DNA of 64,000 nucleotides from Heterocephalus glaber. Its lineage: Eukaryota > Chordata > Mammalia > Rodentia > Bathyergidae. Positions 53,557 through 64,000 of the stretch are shown piece by piece (the stretch's first letter is position 1; each line of letters starts with the position of its first letter). The notes below the pieces were generated by a model. It had not been told where the DNA came from, did not search any database, and worked only from the letters and a program-made list of their open reading frames with translations. The stretch spans positions 3,780,198-3,844,197 of the forward strand of contig NW_004624849.1 of NCBI RefSeq assembly GCF_000247695.1, written 5' to 3'. Position numbers and translations under genes: made by a program.

Positions 53557-53640
53557 TGTTTTTTTGGAGTGTGGGGCATTAAATCCAGGGCCTTGTGTGT
53601 GCTAGGCAAGCACTCTACCTCTGAGCTACATCTCTTCCCT
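53557..53640 (-). mobile_element. Old ID-like SINE
   Basis: GGGGCATTAAATCCAGGGCC ... CTCTGAGCTACATCTCTTCC, antisense. Confidence 0.65.
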
Positions 53641-53659
53641 TTTTAAAATTTTTATTTTA

Positions 53660-53934
53660 GCGGAGCATGGTGGCATATGCCTGTAATCCTAGCACTGGGG
53701 AGGCTGAGGCAGGAGGATCACTATGAGTTGGAGGCCTGCCTGGTCTACATAGTGAGTTCAAGGCCAGCGTGAACTACATAGTGAGTCCTTGTCTCAAAAA
53801 ACAAAAAACAAAAAAACCCCAACAATATATTTAAAAAACTTTGAGACAGACAGGGTCTTGCTCAGTTGCCCAGGACCTCCTGGCTCAACCTCCTAAGTGC
53901 CGGGATTACAGGAGTGTGCTGCCATGTCCAGCAT
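53660..53934. mobile_element. Sense B1 followed by antisense B1 fragment
   Basis: B1 at 53660-53822 (AGCATGGTGGCATATGCCTG) and an inverted partial B1 at 53845-53934 (AGGGTCTTGCTCAGTTGCCC). Confidence 0.75.
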
Positions 53935-53944
53935 GGATCTAGTT

Positions 53945-54020
53945 TTTGTTGGTACTGGGGATTGAACTCGGGACCTTGCACTTTCAAGGAAGGTGCTGGA
54001 ACCACTGAGCTAAAACTGTG
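53945..54020 (-). mobile_element. ID-like SINE
   Basis: Antisense copy GGTACTGGGGATTGAACTCG ... CCACTGAGCTAAAACTG. Confidence 0.82.
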
Positions 54021-54779
54021 CCTTTGATATTTTATACACGGGCCACATTGTGTTTCTCTATTTGTCTGTTGACAGCATCCAGGATGTTTTTTATATATAA
54101 TATATGTGCTAGCCAAGCCTCTACCAGTGAGCCTCACCTTGGTCCAGCTTGGTATCTCTGATTGTTGTGACCATTTTCCTGCAAGCTGGCAGGAGTATGC
54201 TTACATGTGCTTGTGTGTGGCATGTGGGCCACTGGGCTGTGGAGACCTGGCAACATTCTTTTTCAGTCTGCTAGATCCTATCCACAACCCTCAGCGACAC
54301 TCTAGATGATTTCTTGTTGAGTTTGGTGAGAAGAGGCACATTACTTTTGTAATTTGCTTTTACTGATTTTTGGTAAGGCCAAGTGTCTCTTCACATACAT
54401 TTTGGTCTCCTGAGTTTCCTTTGGACCCCTGAGACCCTTTTCCTGCAGGGCCCCAGTCATACCAGGCCTGGTGTCACTTCCCTTTGGGGGTGCAAGAGGT
54501 CATCTTCAGAGTTGCTGAGCTCCTTGTCCCGTGAGTGCCATGCCCGCCTCTGTAGCTGCCAGCCCAGCTGCCCTCCTGACAGGGCACGACACAGCTGACT
54601 GGGTTTTTGCTCTTTATCTCCATTTGTGACTACAGTGTGGTAACCTTGGCTGGATGTGGGTGTTCCTGAGCCTCCTGGCTTGTTCCCGGAGGGTAACTTT
54701 GTCTCCATGTTTGGGCCAGGTCCTCGCTATCTCTGAGTGGCACTGGGTGACCTCTGGTTGATGCTGCTCTTCCTTGCAG

Positions 54780-54887
54780 GCAGATCTCTGCGTCATGACC
54801 TGGCTGCTGCACTACGTGGACCCCTTGGATCCCAGCTTTGTGGTGGCCTTTCTCACCATTGCTTTCAATCCGTTTTTCTGGAATGTG
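54780..54887 (+). CDS. PEMT: PEMT exon with short-isoform start codon
   Basis: The exon is 108 bp (36 codons), bounded by a good acceptor (CTTCCTTGCAG) and a consensus donor (GTGAGT), phase 0 at both ends. It encodes ADLCV followed by MTWLLHYVDPLDPSFVVAF and then LTIAFNPFFWNV, matching the N terminus of human PEMT (MTRLLGYVDPLDPSF) and mouse PEMT (MSWLLGY). The short-isoform Met is at 54795-54797 with G at -3. The segment forms the first hydrophobic, membrane-embedded helix of an ER integral membrane methyltransferase that makes phosphatidylcholine by three S-adenosylmethionine-dependent methylations, mainly in liver. The SAM-binding parts lie in later exons outside the window. An odd residue is His in LLHY, where human and mouse have Gly. 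The codon after the exon should begin with Val to restore NVV. Confidence 0.93.
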
Positions 54888-56209
54888 GTGAGTGCTCTTG
54901 CACCTAACACAGCAGGTGAACCTGGCATGGAGTGGGGGGGTGGTTTCTGCTGTCCAGACACATGGATGGATGGCTTCTCTGCTTTGCTCTGCCCTTTTGC
55001 ATCCATCACCATCCTTTTCCTTGCTTTCCTACCATGCTTGCTTCCTTGCCTTCCTACCAACCCCTTCTTTGCTTCTATGAGGGCGCACTGCTAAAGCTTC
55101 TGCCTTGCACCAGCAGGCTGCCCTGGGCTGATGTTGGATGGTCCAAGCAGCAGAGCTGGCCCTCCTGGTGTCACCAGAGCCTGAGAGGAAGGCTGCCTGG
55201 TGGTGAGGACTTCAAGTACCCAACCTTCTCATGAGTAGCCTTTTTATTCATAAAGCCAATTGCCTGGCTTGTAGGGGCTCGCTTCCCTGTTTGCCCTGTC
55301 AACATAGAGTCATTTTCTTGTGAAACCTCCTCTTCCTGGGTTCATTGTTCTTTTTCTACATGTGGCCTCCTGAAAAGGAGCTTATGCTCTGCTGGATGGC
55401 AAGAACAGGCCCTCGGGTCCTGAAATCAGGATGATAGGCACCGTCTCAGTCTGGACACAAGGGGACATGTGGAGGCCCAAGGGCTTCACATGGTGGGCAG
55501 TAGGCTCTGGGTGCTTGGAGGAAGGTGAGGAGAAGGGCCTGGCCTGAAGCCTTTCTCTGGTCCTGCGACAGCCTTTCTCTTGAGACTCCCCTTGCCCCCA
55601 TCAAGATTTCAGGTGAAGTGCTTGGGGTCTTTGGCCCCTGTCTTGTGGGTGTCTGTGGAAGGTGGTCCTGGGTGGTTTGCCAAGGCTCTTTGTTACACCC
55701 CTCCTGGTATAGTCTAGTTGGTAATCCCAGGATCAGGGCATTGGGGCTTGTTGATGCAGAGCCTCAGACACCCAGTGACTGCCCTTGAGGCTAATCTGCA
55801 GAAGGCCAAGATCTGCGTCGGCAACACACTGCTCCTGTCTGTTTTCATTTAATGTGAGCCCTTAGTCCCAGGATGGAACAGGACATGTTTTCATCTAGTT
55901 TATGATTGGGTCTTTTCTCCATCTGGTGAGAGTGGTGTGGGGGCAGGCAGCTCACTTCACAGCAGCCACCTCTTAAATGAGCTGTCTTCGATGAAGATGT
56001 GGACCTGCTTCTAGAGGTAGGACCCAGGCCAGCAAGCAGAGTATGCTCCTGAGAAGCCTTAGCCAGTGCTGGCCTTGCCCTGACCCCGTCTTGCCAGCAA
56101 GGGTGGGCGCCAGTGGTGCCTGATGTGGTCACTCTTACCTCTGCTCCCTACTCTTCCTGTGCCTTCTCCATGGCCCCCCTGCGCAGGTGGAGCCAGCACC
56201 CCAGGTAGG

Positions 56210-56336
56210 GAACACTGAGGGTGAAGATGCTGATTCCAGTCTCTGGCCACTAGAACTCTGAGAGACTACATGTCTGGCCACTAAATTTATGGTAATTTGT
56301 TATAGCAGACACAGGAAATGAATACAGGATATTAGG
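56210..56336 (+). mobile_element. MaLR LTR 3' fragment
   Basis: The end TTTATGGTAATTTGTTATAG plus CAGACACAGGAAATGAATAC matches the 3' end of an MLT1-type LTR. Confidence 0.5.
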
Positions 56337-56480
56337 CTGTTGAGAGCCAGGCATTCCTGTAATTCTAGCACTTCGGAGGCTGAGGCAGGATTGCTATGAG
56401 TTTGAGGCCAGCCTAGGCTACATAGTGAGTTTAAGGCCAGCCTGAACTACATGGACCCTGTCTCAAAAAACCAAAAAAGA
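56337..56480 (+). mobile_element. B1 SINE
   Basis: CTGTAATTCTAGCACTTCGG ... ACCCTGTCTCAAAAAACC, next to a MaLR 3' end. Confidence 0.8.
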
Positions 56481-57234
56481 AAGAATGAAAGAAAGGCTAT
56501 TGGTCCCAGCTAACAGACCACTGTAGTCCTACTAATGGGGGTGTTCAGGTGTGCGTGCTCTTTCCTGGTCATGAGGTTTTCCCTGCAGGCTCCTACAGCT
56601 GGCTGGGATCCTCATCCTCTGGTTCCCTGCTGGCCTGGCCTGACTGTTCAAGTGCACACAGGTCTCTGAATACCAGGGGCCAGGCTGGCACATGAACTGT
56701 GGTCCTGGGTACACTTTTCTTCATGCACAAGCCCTCTTGCTCGTTTCCTGATGGTCCTTCCAACAGTGAATTTTTGCGTACTTCGTATTGAAGCTACATC
56801 ATGGCCCATCGAGATGTCCAGAACAGCTGAGGCTTCAGATGCACAGATGCAGTAGGATTTGGAGATATGCAGCTTGCATATGTGTTTGGCATAAGCAGTT
56901 TTTTTTTTCTTGGCCATAAGTTTTTGATTCATTTTGAAAAAAAAATTCACCAGAACAGCTTGTGGTCATTAGTGGGAAAGAGAGCGAGGCCTTCAAAGTC
57001 CTTTCAGAATGAGGAAAGGGACATAATGTTGTGGTTCAGTGGGCTGCTTCCCTGGGGGAGCCACAGCAGCATCTGGAGGCAGGGAAAGCTGGTAGGGCTT
57101 TAGCTCTGGCTTTGTAATGGGCTGGGGAAGAGAAGCCCTACCACAAGCAGTAAAGAGGCCATACATAAAAACACTTACATAATAGTTATTAAATTTTAAG
57201 GACTACCAATATTTGAAGGGACTTATTGTGGTTA

Positions 57235-57324
57235 GGTGTTGTGCAGGGTGCATTTCATGCAGTACTTCACTGAGTCTTCACTGCAAATGCTGTTATTATT
57301 CCCTTTGGAAAATGGGGCTTGAAG
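57235..57324 (+). mobile_element. MIR fragment
   Basis: ACTGAGTCTTCACTGCAAAT and TATTCCCTTTGGAAAATGGG. Confidence 0.55.
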
Positions 57325-57735
57325 AGTGTATTAGCCCATTTTGTGTTGCTATAACAAAATACCCAAGGCTGGGTACTTTATAAAGTAAAGAGCTTTTGGG
57401 GCCTCACAATTCTGGTAGCTGGAGGTTCTAAATGTGGCATTGGCATCCTGCTGAGTGTGCCCTGGCTGTATCAAAACATGATGAAGAAGTGAAAAGGGAA
57501 AGGGCTATGTACAGAGGGGGTCAAGTGCTTTGGACCAGCCTACTCAGAAGAGAACTAACTCAGTCCTGTGATACCCATATCAATCCTTTCCAAGGGTGGA
57601 ACTCCATGGCCTAACCCCCTACTGCCGTTTCTCACTTAAAGGTTTTCCATCTCCCAACACTGCCACACTGAGGACCAGGCTCCCTGCACATGAACCTTTG
57701 GGGAACAAAAATCAGACTATATTCAAACCATAGCA
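57325..57735 (-). mobile_element. MaLR LTR (MST/MLT-like)
   Basis: It opens TGTATTAGCCCATTTTGTGT and continues GCTATAACAAAATACCCAAG, the antisense terminus of a MaLR LTR, and ends near CAGACTATATTCAAACCATA. It is nearly full length and non-coding. Confidence 0.7.
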
Positions 57736-59449
57736 AGAAGGCTCATTAATTTATTCTTCACATACTTATAGAGGGGCTACTGTGTGCCAGGCACTGCAGG
57801 CTCTAAGGCACATGCCCTAGTGCTCATGCAGTGGCATTTTTGGAGGGGACAGTAGTTGAGTAAACATGTAGCCCAGCCCCTTGGTGACAAAGCAGGTAAG
57901 CTCCCTGAGAGGCTGGAGGGGTGATCAGGAGGCCTCTCAGGGGTGGCCTTTGACCAGAAACCTGAGGCCTGTGTGGCAGGGGCACCCAGGTGTATGGGGA
58001 AGAACATTCTAGTGAGTGACAGCAGGCGAAAGAGTCCTGATCACGAGTGTCTGAACAGTTGCCAGCTGGAGCCAGAGAGAGTGGAGGGCAGGTTAGAAAG
58101 GTGTCTGGGACAGTGGCTCAGGGAGTCAGCCATGAGGAGGACATTGGATAAACCCTGAGCTTGGAGCCATAGGACCTGAGTCAGGTTTTCAAGGTGTGGT
58201 GATGAGGACCAAGGAGAGGCAGCTGGGGTAGAGCTGGGAGAGCAGCCCAGCAGTTGAGGCCTGGGGGCAGCTTGTACCAGAGTGGAGCCATGGAGGCGGG
58301 AGGAGTGGTCAGGGAGAATCTGGGAGGACTGTAACACAGCCAACTCCATGGTGGGGGCCTGAGTGACTAGTGGGGTGGCTTGAACCCTTGGTGAAATGGG
58401 ACACTGAAGGAGGTGAGGGGTATGGGGGACAAGGGCTCAGTTTAGCTCACGGTAGATCAGTGATGTCCAGGGGGCTCCAGGTGGAGAGGTGGTTGTGTTT
58501 GGGTCTGGAAAATTCCAGCGGTGATTGGGCTACCCGGGCTGGGGACCCAGACCTCTGGCTCTGTGTACCCCTCTGGGACTATTACTGAGAGAAAGGCTTC
58601 CATAGGGGCTGGGTGAGTTGCCCACTTGGTGTGTCCAGTGCCCCTCAGAACCCACGGTCCTATGGCCTCAAGAGGCTCTTTCCAGCCCTCTCTAGTTGGA
58701 CCTTTCAGGGTTTCTCATGGGGTCCCTACTGTCCCTGACATTGGCCTCCCAGGTTCCCTTGCTTCAGTTCTGGCTCCTCCTCTGTTCCCGTGCACTTCTC
58801 TTCCCCTGCCTGACACTTGTGTGTTAGCAGATATCAAGGCCTTCTGTGTGCCAGGCATTATTATGCATATTCTTGGAAAGCCATTGAGCAGTCTGACCTT
58901 GCAGGGCACAAATACGTGTATAAAGGAAATGAGATAACAGTGGGGAGGAAAAGGCCAAGCTGCTAGAGGAGCCATGAGGGGCTTCCTCTGTCACCTGAGT
59001 CTCCATTTGTGGCCCATAATGTTTTCAGAGCTCCAGGAGCTGGTTCCAGCCATGCAAGCAACTTCTGAGTGACATCCTGCCCAGACCCCGCTAAGGAATG
59101 GAGACTCCTTGATGTGTCCTTTCCCAGCTCCACAAGGGAGGCCACCTCTCCAGTGCCAGTGTGAAGCTGTGACCCCCTCATTCCTGTGTCTTGGTCTGTG
59201 CCCTCACAGGCTCTACTTGTCAGTAGGTGGACACTTCTTGACTTCAGACCCTGGATCTGTGGGCCAGGTCTGTGATGCAGCAGCCACAACCAGGTTCCCT
59301 GCCCCTCCCTCATGCCATCAGCAACACTCAGCGCTCAGGCTCTGTTGGTGAGGTGTCCCTATTTGCCTGGCCAGGAAGGCCCTTCTGGCAGGTGTCCTCT
59401 GGGTCCCAGCCCTTCCTGGGTGATCTGTCCCTGTTTTAAGAAAAAATCA
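57736..59449. other. Intron 2, mostly unique
   Basis: MIR-like scraps near 57775 and 58840. No exon was recognised. Confidence 0.5.
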
Positions 59450-59606
59450 TTTATTTATTTGTTTGTTTGTTTATTTATTTATTTGAGACAGGGTCTCACT
59501 ATGTAGTTCAGGCTGGTCTTGAATGCATTATGTAGCCCAGGCAATCCTCCTGCTTCAGTTTCCTGAGTGCTGGGATTACGGCCATGTGCCACCACACCTG
59601 TGGCTG
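59450..59606 (-). mobile_element. B1 SINE
   Basis: TTTA-rich tail, GAGACAGGGTCTCACTATGT ... GTGCCACCACACCTGTGG. Confidence 0.85.
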
Positions 59607-61744
59607 TGAACTGTCTGTCTAGTCCAGGGCTTCCTGAAGGGCCTGTGGTATCCCTTGTCAGGTGTCACTTCCCAGCCCCTTCCCCTCCCTACCCTGCCTG
59701 CTCTGGGTCAGGATTGCAGATATTGGGGCTACCCCTGCACTGTAGGATGTCTAGCAATATTGCTGGTCTCTGCCTGCTAGGGGTCAGTAGCACCGTTTCC
59801 AGACATTGCCAGCTGTCCCCCACAGGGCATAGTGAACAGGTGGTCTGAGTGCCCACAGGTGTACCAAGCATCCCTTAGCACAGCCCCATGCCTAGTGCCA
59901 CTGTTTGCTCCTCACCATTCCCTCTGAGCATCCTTAAGTGCTGTCATGTTCCCTGCTGGCATGTGCCACACTCTGGGTAGTAGGGGAGGATCCAGCACCA
60001 TCCTGCCTTGGTACCCACGCCCAGTGAGGTGCCCAGGTGGTGTTAACTTCATGAAGGTGTATTGGGCTTTTAACCGGCTTCATGTGCTGCATCTTGTGGC
60101 TGAGGTCCATTTCCATTTGGGACATTTTGGCTTTATAGCTTACCTGGCTTTGTGGAAGAAAAAGATCCTCTGGGAAGTAGACTCTGCAGTGTCTGTCACA
60201 GGCACAGCCATTGTATCACCAGTGGAAATGAGATAGGCCACTCTGTGTGGCTCTCGCCTCATCCCTGCCCTGGGCCAGAATCCACAGAGCCAGCAACAGG
60301 GTCCAATGGTGACTTCAGGGGCTCCTGTTGTTTATAAGAATAAATTGGGCACATGCTTTGCTGTCTCCATTATTATCAGAGACAGATTGCTTGTAAACCA
60401 CATCAAAGCTGACAGTGACAATGTGTGTAGACACCATGGATAACTGTGATGGTCTCTAGAGGGGGTGGCCCAGCATGTAATTTTCCTTTTATATTGGGAC
60501 CCTGGGAGAGGGTGTGAAAGGGGTGCTGTTAAGAGTCCTGCAGTGACAACAGGTGTACACGAGGACTAGACATTTCCTCTAGGTGTGGGATGCTTCTGAT
60601 GCTTCTGTGTGCCTGGCGAGGTCCCTTCCAGCCCACTCACTGCTCCTGGCTCTGCCGTGGTGGGCCAGGCCACTCTCCCAGGGTCTGCACAGCCCCTTCC
60701 TCCATACCCCCTCCCACCCCCAACTGATAGGGATGTAGTCTGGGGCTGCAGGAGCTTGGCGGGGTGACTTGGCTGCCTGCTGTCTGCCCCTCACTCCCAC
60801 ACCAGGACAAAGCCCCCTGGACTTGGACCTGCAGATGTTGCCCTCGCAGGGATGGGCCCTTTCTCTGTGACAAGACAGCCATGCTGCCCGCTGGCTGGAG
60901 TGTCCCTGGTTGTGGCCTGAGGGTCCTGCATCCTGGAACCCTCAATCCTGGGCAGACAAGACTGTTTGTTGCTCTCTTCTGGAGAACTGGTTTGGGAAAA
61001 GGCGGTGGCATTTCTCCTGGGAAGAGGAGAGGCACTCGCTGCTCTGAGCCATGACTGGCAGGCTGGCAGGGTTTCCACAATGGAGTTCTGGCCCCACTGG
61101 GAGCTATGGTCCGCTAGGGCTGGCAGCAGCATCTTTGGAGGGAGCTTCAGGGAAGGGACGATAGGTGGCGCTGTGGGCATGGGGAGGCATGCCTTCCCTC
61201 CTGGATGAGGGAGGAGGTGGCTGTGAGGGAGAAGTGAGAGCTAGGATGAAGAGCATACCCACTACACCTCCTGACTGCCCTGTCACCTCCTCACTCTGCC
61301 AGCTGCTCCCTGTCTGCATCTCTGTTGCTGCCGCCTCGGTTTCTGTTTCAGATAGTAGCTCACAATCTGCTAGCTCCCTTGTAAGTGCCTAAGGGGTCCT
61401 ACCAGATGCTAGGGAAGCTTGTCCCTGCAGATGTTTCAGGGGTCAGCCCAGGACCTTTCTCATCTACACCTGCTCTCTGGGTCTTGCTTTCTCCATCTGT
61501 AAAGTGAGGACCTTCACTGAGGTCCTGTCCAGTCTCGATTTACGAAGGCCCAGCCTGGGCTGGCCCTGTGCTGGAACATTAGCCTGTCCTCCTGGAATGG
61601 GTGCTGGGTTAGGCAGATGAGATTGGATATCAGAAGAGAAATAGGAAAATCAGGATTTGGTTGATGTTATAGCTCACTGGAAGAGTTCAGGAGAGGAGGT
61701 ATCCAGGTGTTTCAGAGGGGGAATGCAGGATTCAAAGGCCAGGT
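59607..61744. other. Intron 2, unique
   Basis: Repeat-poor, GC-moderate sequence with the CTCF-like motif at 61158. No exon was recognised. Confidence 0.5.
61158..61171 (+). promoter_or_regulatory. CTCF-like motif in PEMT intron 2
   Basis: ACGATAGGTGGCGC matches the CTCF core at 11 of 14 positions; the information-rich part TAGGTGGCGC is perfect and the mismatches fall in the 5' part. Confidence 0.4.
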
Positions 61745-61786
61745 GAGTTTTGTCCTTCTCCTCCTCCTTCTCTTCTTCCTTCTCGT

Positions 61787-61828
<42 letters not shown>

Positions 61829-62024
61829 TTTACTGGAGATTGAACCCAGAGCCTTTGCACTGGGCTACATACCCAGCTTTTTAAGAATTTATTTTGGTTA
61901 TTTTATTTTTGAGATAGAATCTCACTAACTTGCTAAGTGGCCAGTGCTGGGCTTGAACTTCCTATCTTCTTGCTTCAGTCTCCTAGAGTGCTGGAATTAC
62001 AGGTATAAACACCATACCTGGCTT
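61745..62024 (-). mobile_element. Pyrimidine/GT repeat, ID relic and B1
   Basis: CTCCTT-rich tract (61752-61785), GT microsatellite (about 61791-61826), ID relic (61832-61882, GGAGATTGAACCCAGAGCC) and B1 (61897-62024), all as one antisense B1-ID dimer with an expanded tail. Confidence 0.65.
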
Positions 62025-62033
62025 CAGTTGGGG

Positions 62034-62127
62034 TTTTTTTTTTTTTTTTTTTTGGTACCGGGCATCAAACTTGTGTCCTTGTGCTTGCAGGGCAGGAGGT
62101 GGAACCACTGAGCTAAATCCCCAGCCC
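62034..62127 (-). mobile_element. ID-like SINE
   Basis: Antisense copy with a T tail of about 20; flanks CTTCAGTTGGGGTTTT and CCTCAGGTGGGTTTT are the likely duplication. Confidence 0.88.
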
Positions 62128-62267
62128 TCAGGTGGGTTTTCTGGAGGAGAGGAGGGTGAGTGAGAGTCCAGGAGATAAGGAAGGGTGTGTGTGAGGTGAG
62201 CAGGTGGACGTAAGTTCCCTCAAAGAGGCCTGCAACCTGGATTGTCTGCTAGGGCTGGTGCTGAGGG

Positions 62268-62268
62268 A

Positions 62269-62320
<52 letters not shown>
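62268..62320 (+). repeat. GT microsatellite
   Basis: About 25 GT units in PEMT intron 2. Confidence 0.95.
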
Positions 62321-62323
<3 letters not shown>

Positions 62324-63454
62324 TCTCAGTTGGGCAATGGAATTAGGATAAGCCAGGCTATGAGATCCTTGTTCCCATCTGGCTTAGAATCCTGGCTCTA
62401 GGCACGGCCACACACCCACTGGGGTCTGAGCCTACATTTTGGGGCCAGAAGACGTCTTCTCCTGCCAAGCTGGGCCTGCGCTACAGGATTACTGGCCATC
62501 TGGCTAGTGTGGCCCGTGGTGGCAGGAGGGTTTCTCCCTGAGTGAGGCTAGTAGGCTCAGCCAGCCCATCTATGACCTTGGCTCTGAGGGCACCAGGCTC
62601 TAGTCAGCCAGCCATTTGTCCCTTCGGACTGTCACCTAAGGCACCATGGCACTCTCAACTCTCCCCTGGCCCCTGGCCAGGCTGTGCTCACAGCTGGATT
62701 CCACCAGAACAATTGGCTTAGCCCCATGACCAGGGACAGTCTGCTCCTTGTCAGAGAGACCCTGGCCTCCTCCACTTGCCCTTTGATGTTGGCTGAAGTG
62801 CAAGACATTCCAGGGCCTGTAAGTGTATGCTGTTCTGAGCCAGGCATGTTTATTGCTGGAAACATTCCTGTTCCCCACTCCAGACTCCATCCATCTCTGA
62901 ATAGAAAGACATGCTGGGTGCAGCCAGAGCAGGGCTAACTTTAGAATCCTGATGTCTGAGCAACGGGGTGGAAAAGTGTACAACAAGGCTTCTTGAACTG
63001 GGTCAGCTCACAGCCTTTTCCAGGATGGTTGGGAGTAATACAGTCAAGAACAAAAGGAAGGATACTAGAGAACTAGGGAGATTCCCCACTGAGCTGGTGA
63101 CATCGTCGATGCCCCCTTCCTCCAGGTTCCTTGATACTCTGACATGCAGTTGCAGAGAGACCTTAGGAAGCCTTGCTGGGCTGGTGGGGGTCCAGGTGCA
63201 TCTTTGCTCCATGATTATTTTTGGTTCTGACTGTTAGTACTATCCAGTAATCGGACACTATAGCATGTCTGTGTCTGTAACTGAAGGGCAGTGGACGAGG
63301 TACCATGTAGTTTGTGGATGATCTTTTGGGGTCCTTCCCAAGAGACAGAGGCAGGGGACAGGCAGACTTTTACTTATTCCTTGGTATTCCCAGTAGATTC
63401 TGCCTTGCTACTTTGCCCCTTCTTTTTCTTTTTATGTCCTTTTTTCTTTTCTTT
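62321..63454. other. Intron 2, unique
   Basis: No exon or clear repeat was seen. Confidence 0.5.
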
Positions 63455-63543
63455 CATTTTTTTTTTTTTTTTGTAATACAGAGGATGGAACCCAGGTTAC
63501 CACATATGCTAGGTAAGCTCTCTACCACTGAGTCATACCCTCA
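63455..63543 (-). mobile_element. Old ID-like SINE
   Basis: GAGGATGGAACCCAGGTTAC ... CCACTGAGTCATACCC, antisense with a T tail. Confidence 0.65.
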
Positions 63544-64000
63544 GCTTCAACCTGGTTGCCTTCATGTTAGATAACTTGAAATGTGTATTCATGACCTAGG
63601 CCCCCTCCCATAGGATACATCTCTTGTGATATCTCCCAGAGCTTTGTCCACTCAACTCTTGTGTTCTCTTGTGCCTCTGTGCCTTTGTACTTTCTGGTCC
63701 TGCTTCTTAGAAGGGCTTCCTCCACCTGCTGCCTAGCTGCCTTTATACCTCTTCAGCCAGGGTTCCTTGAGCCTGGACCCTAAGGGACACCATTAACCTT
63801 TCTCTTATGCTTCCCTGCCCCTCTTCAGCGCTGAGCCCTGGCTCTGGGAACTGTTAAGGGCAAATGTTCATTGTACTTCCTGTAGTCTGAGAGCTCCTGG
63901 AGGCTAAGGAGGAGTCTGAGCCACCCATGGGTGCCAGGGGCCTAACCTGGTACTTGAAGGGATAGAAGGATTAAGGGTGCTGTCCTTCCTGGCAGGTGAA

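Larger units (their letters stand above)
38415..54779 (+). other. PEMT: PEMT intron 1
   Basis: This 16,365 bp interval runs from a GT donor at 38415 to an AG acceptor at 54778-54779 with a pyrimidine-rich tract. Both flanking exons are in phase 0. It contains a degenerate minisatellite, a decayed hAT transposon, L1 fragments, a CTCF-like site and many SINEs. No internal coding exon was recognised. A large first intron fits the large size of PEMT in other mammals. Confidence 0.8.
54888..64000 (+). other. PEMT: PEMT intron 2 (partial)
   Basis: Sequence after the GTGAGT donor runs to the window end without any stretch resembling the next PEMT exon, whose protein should begin VARWE. The last bases (GGCAGGTGAA) look like an acceptor, but what follows does not fit that exon. 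The interval holds MaLR, MIR and SINE remnants and two GT microsatellites. Confidence 0.75.

Noticed and set aside
63989..64000. Next PEMT exon at the window end
   Set aside because: The final CAG is acceptor-like, but the following GTGAA does not encode VARWE and reads as a donor-like or intronic sequence.

Overview
This is a piece of mammalian nuclear genome, almost certainly from a rodent. It has no prokaryotic organisation: reading frames are short and unsupported, splice signals flank the only recognisable exons, and the sequence is full of retroposons. The dominant repeats are a young tRNA-Ala-derived ID-like SINE with intact box A and box B and an A tail, and a 7SL-derived B1 SINE, sometimes fused as B1+ID dimers. 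I saw no B2 or B4 elements, which argues against mouse-like rodents. The ID-like consensus (a GGGGATTTAGCTCAGTGG-type start) suggests a squirrel-related or Castorimorpha (beaver, kangaroo rat, pocket gopher) lineage, but this is inference from memory of SINE families.

The only protein-coding gene I can support is PEMT (phosphatidylethanolamine N-methyltransferase), on the + strand. Its CpG-rich, TATA-less promoter region lies at about 37.8-38.6 kb. The exon encoding the N-terminal extension of the long isoform ends at 38414. The next exon is 54780-54887, contains the start codon of the short isoform and encodes the first membrane-associated helix. Intron 1 is 16,365 bp. The sequence from 54888 to the window end is the start of intron 2; the methyltransferase core exons lie beyond the window. 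The 5' flank (1-37.8 kb) looks intergenic. In human and mouse this side of PEMT faces RAI1, but no RAI1 exon was recognised.

Region by region: 1-10 kb holds old LTRs of the MaLR type, a long GA tract, a perfect CTCF core at 4064 and an ERV LTR nested in a MaLR LTR at 9 kb. 10-20 kb is mostly unique with MIRs, L1 pieces and a purine/pyrimidine inverted repeat at 18.6 kb. 20-23 kb has L1 fragments, a serial double SINE insertion and a GC-rich patch with a CTCF-like site. 23-37 kb is SINE-dense flank. 38-55 kb is the PEMT promoter, exon 1 and intron 1, which contains a decayed but nearly complete autonomous hAT DNA transposon (41.3-44.3 kb) and L1 fragments. 55-64 kb is intron 2 with MaLR and MIR remnants, GT microsatellites and a few SINEs.

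I found no new multi-gene system. The observations most worth following are the apparent loss of the human-type start codon of the long PEMT isoform, candidate CTCF sites on both sides of the promoter, the decayed hAT transposon, and repeated SINE insertion at one target site. Family names for repeats rest on recalled consensus sequences, since no database search was possible.
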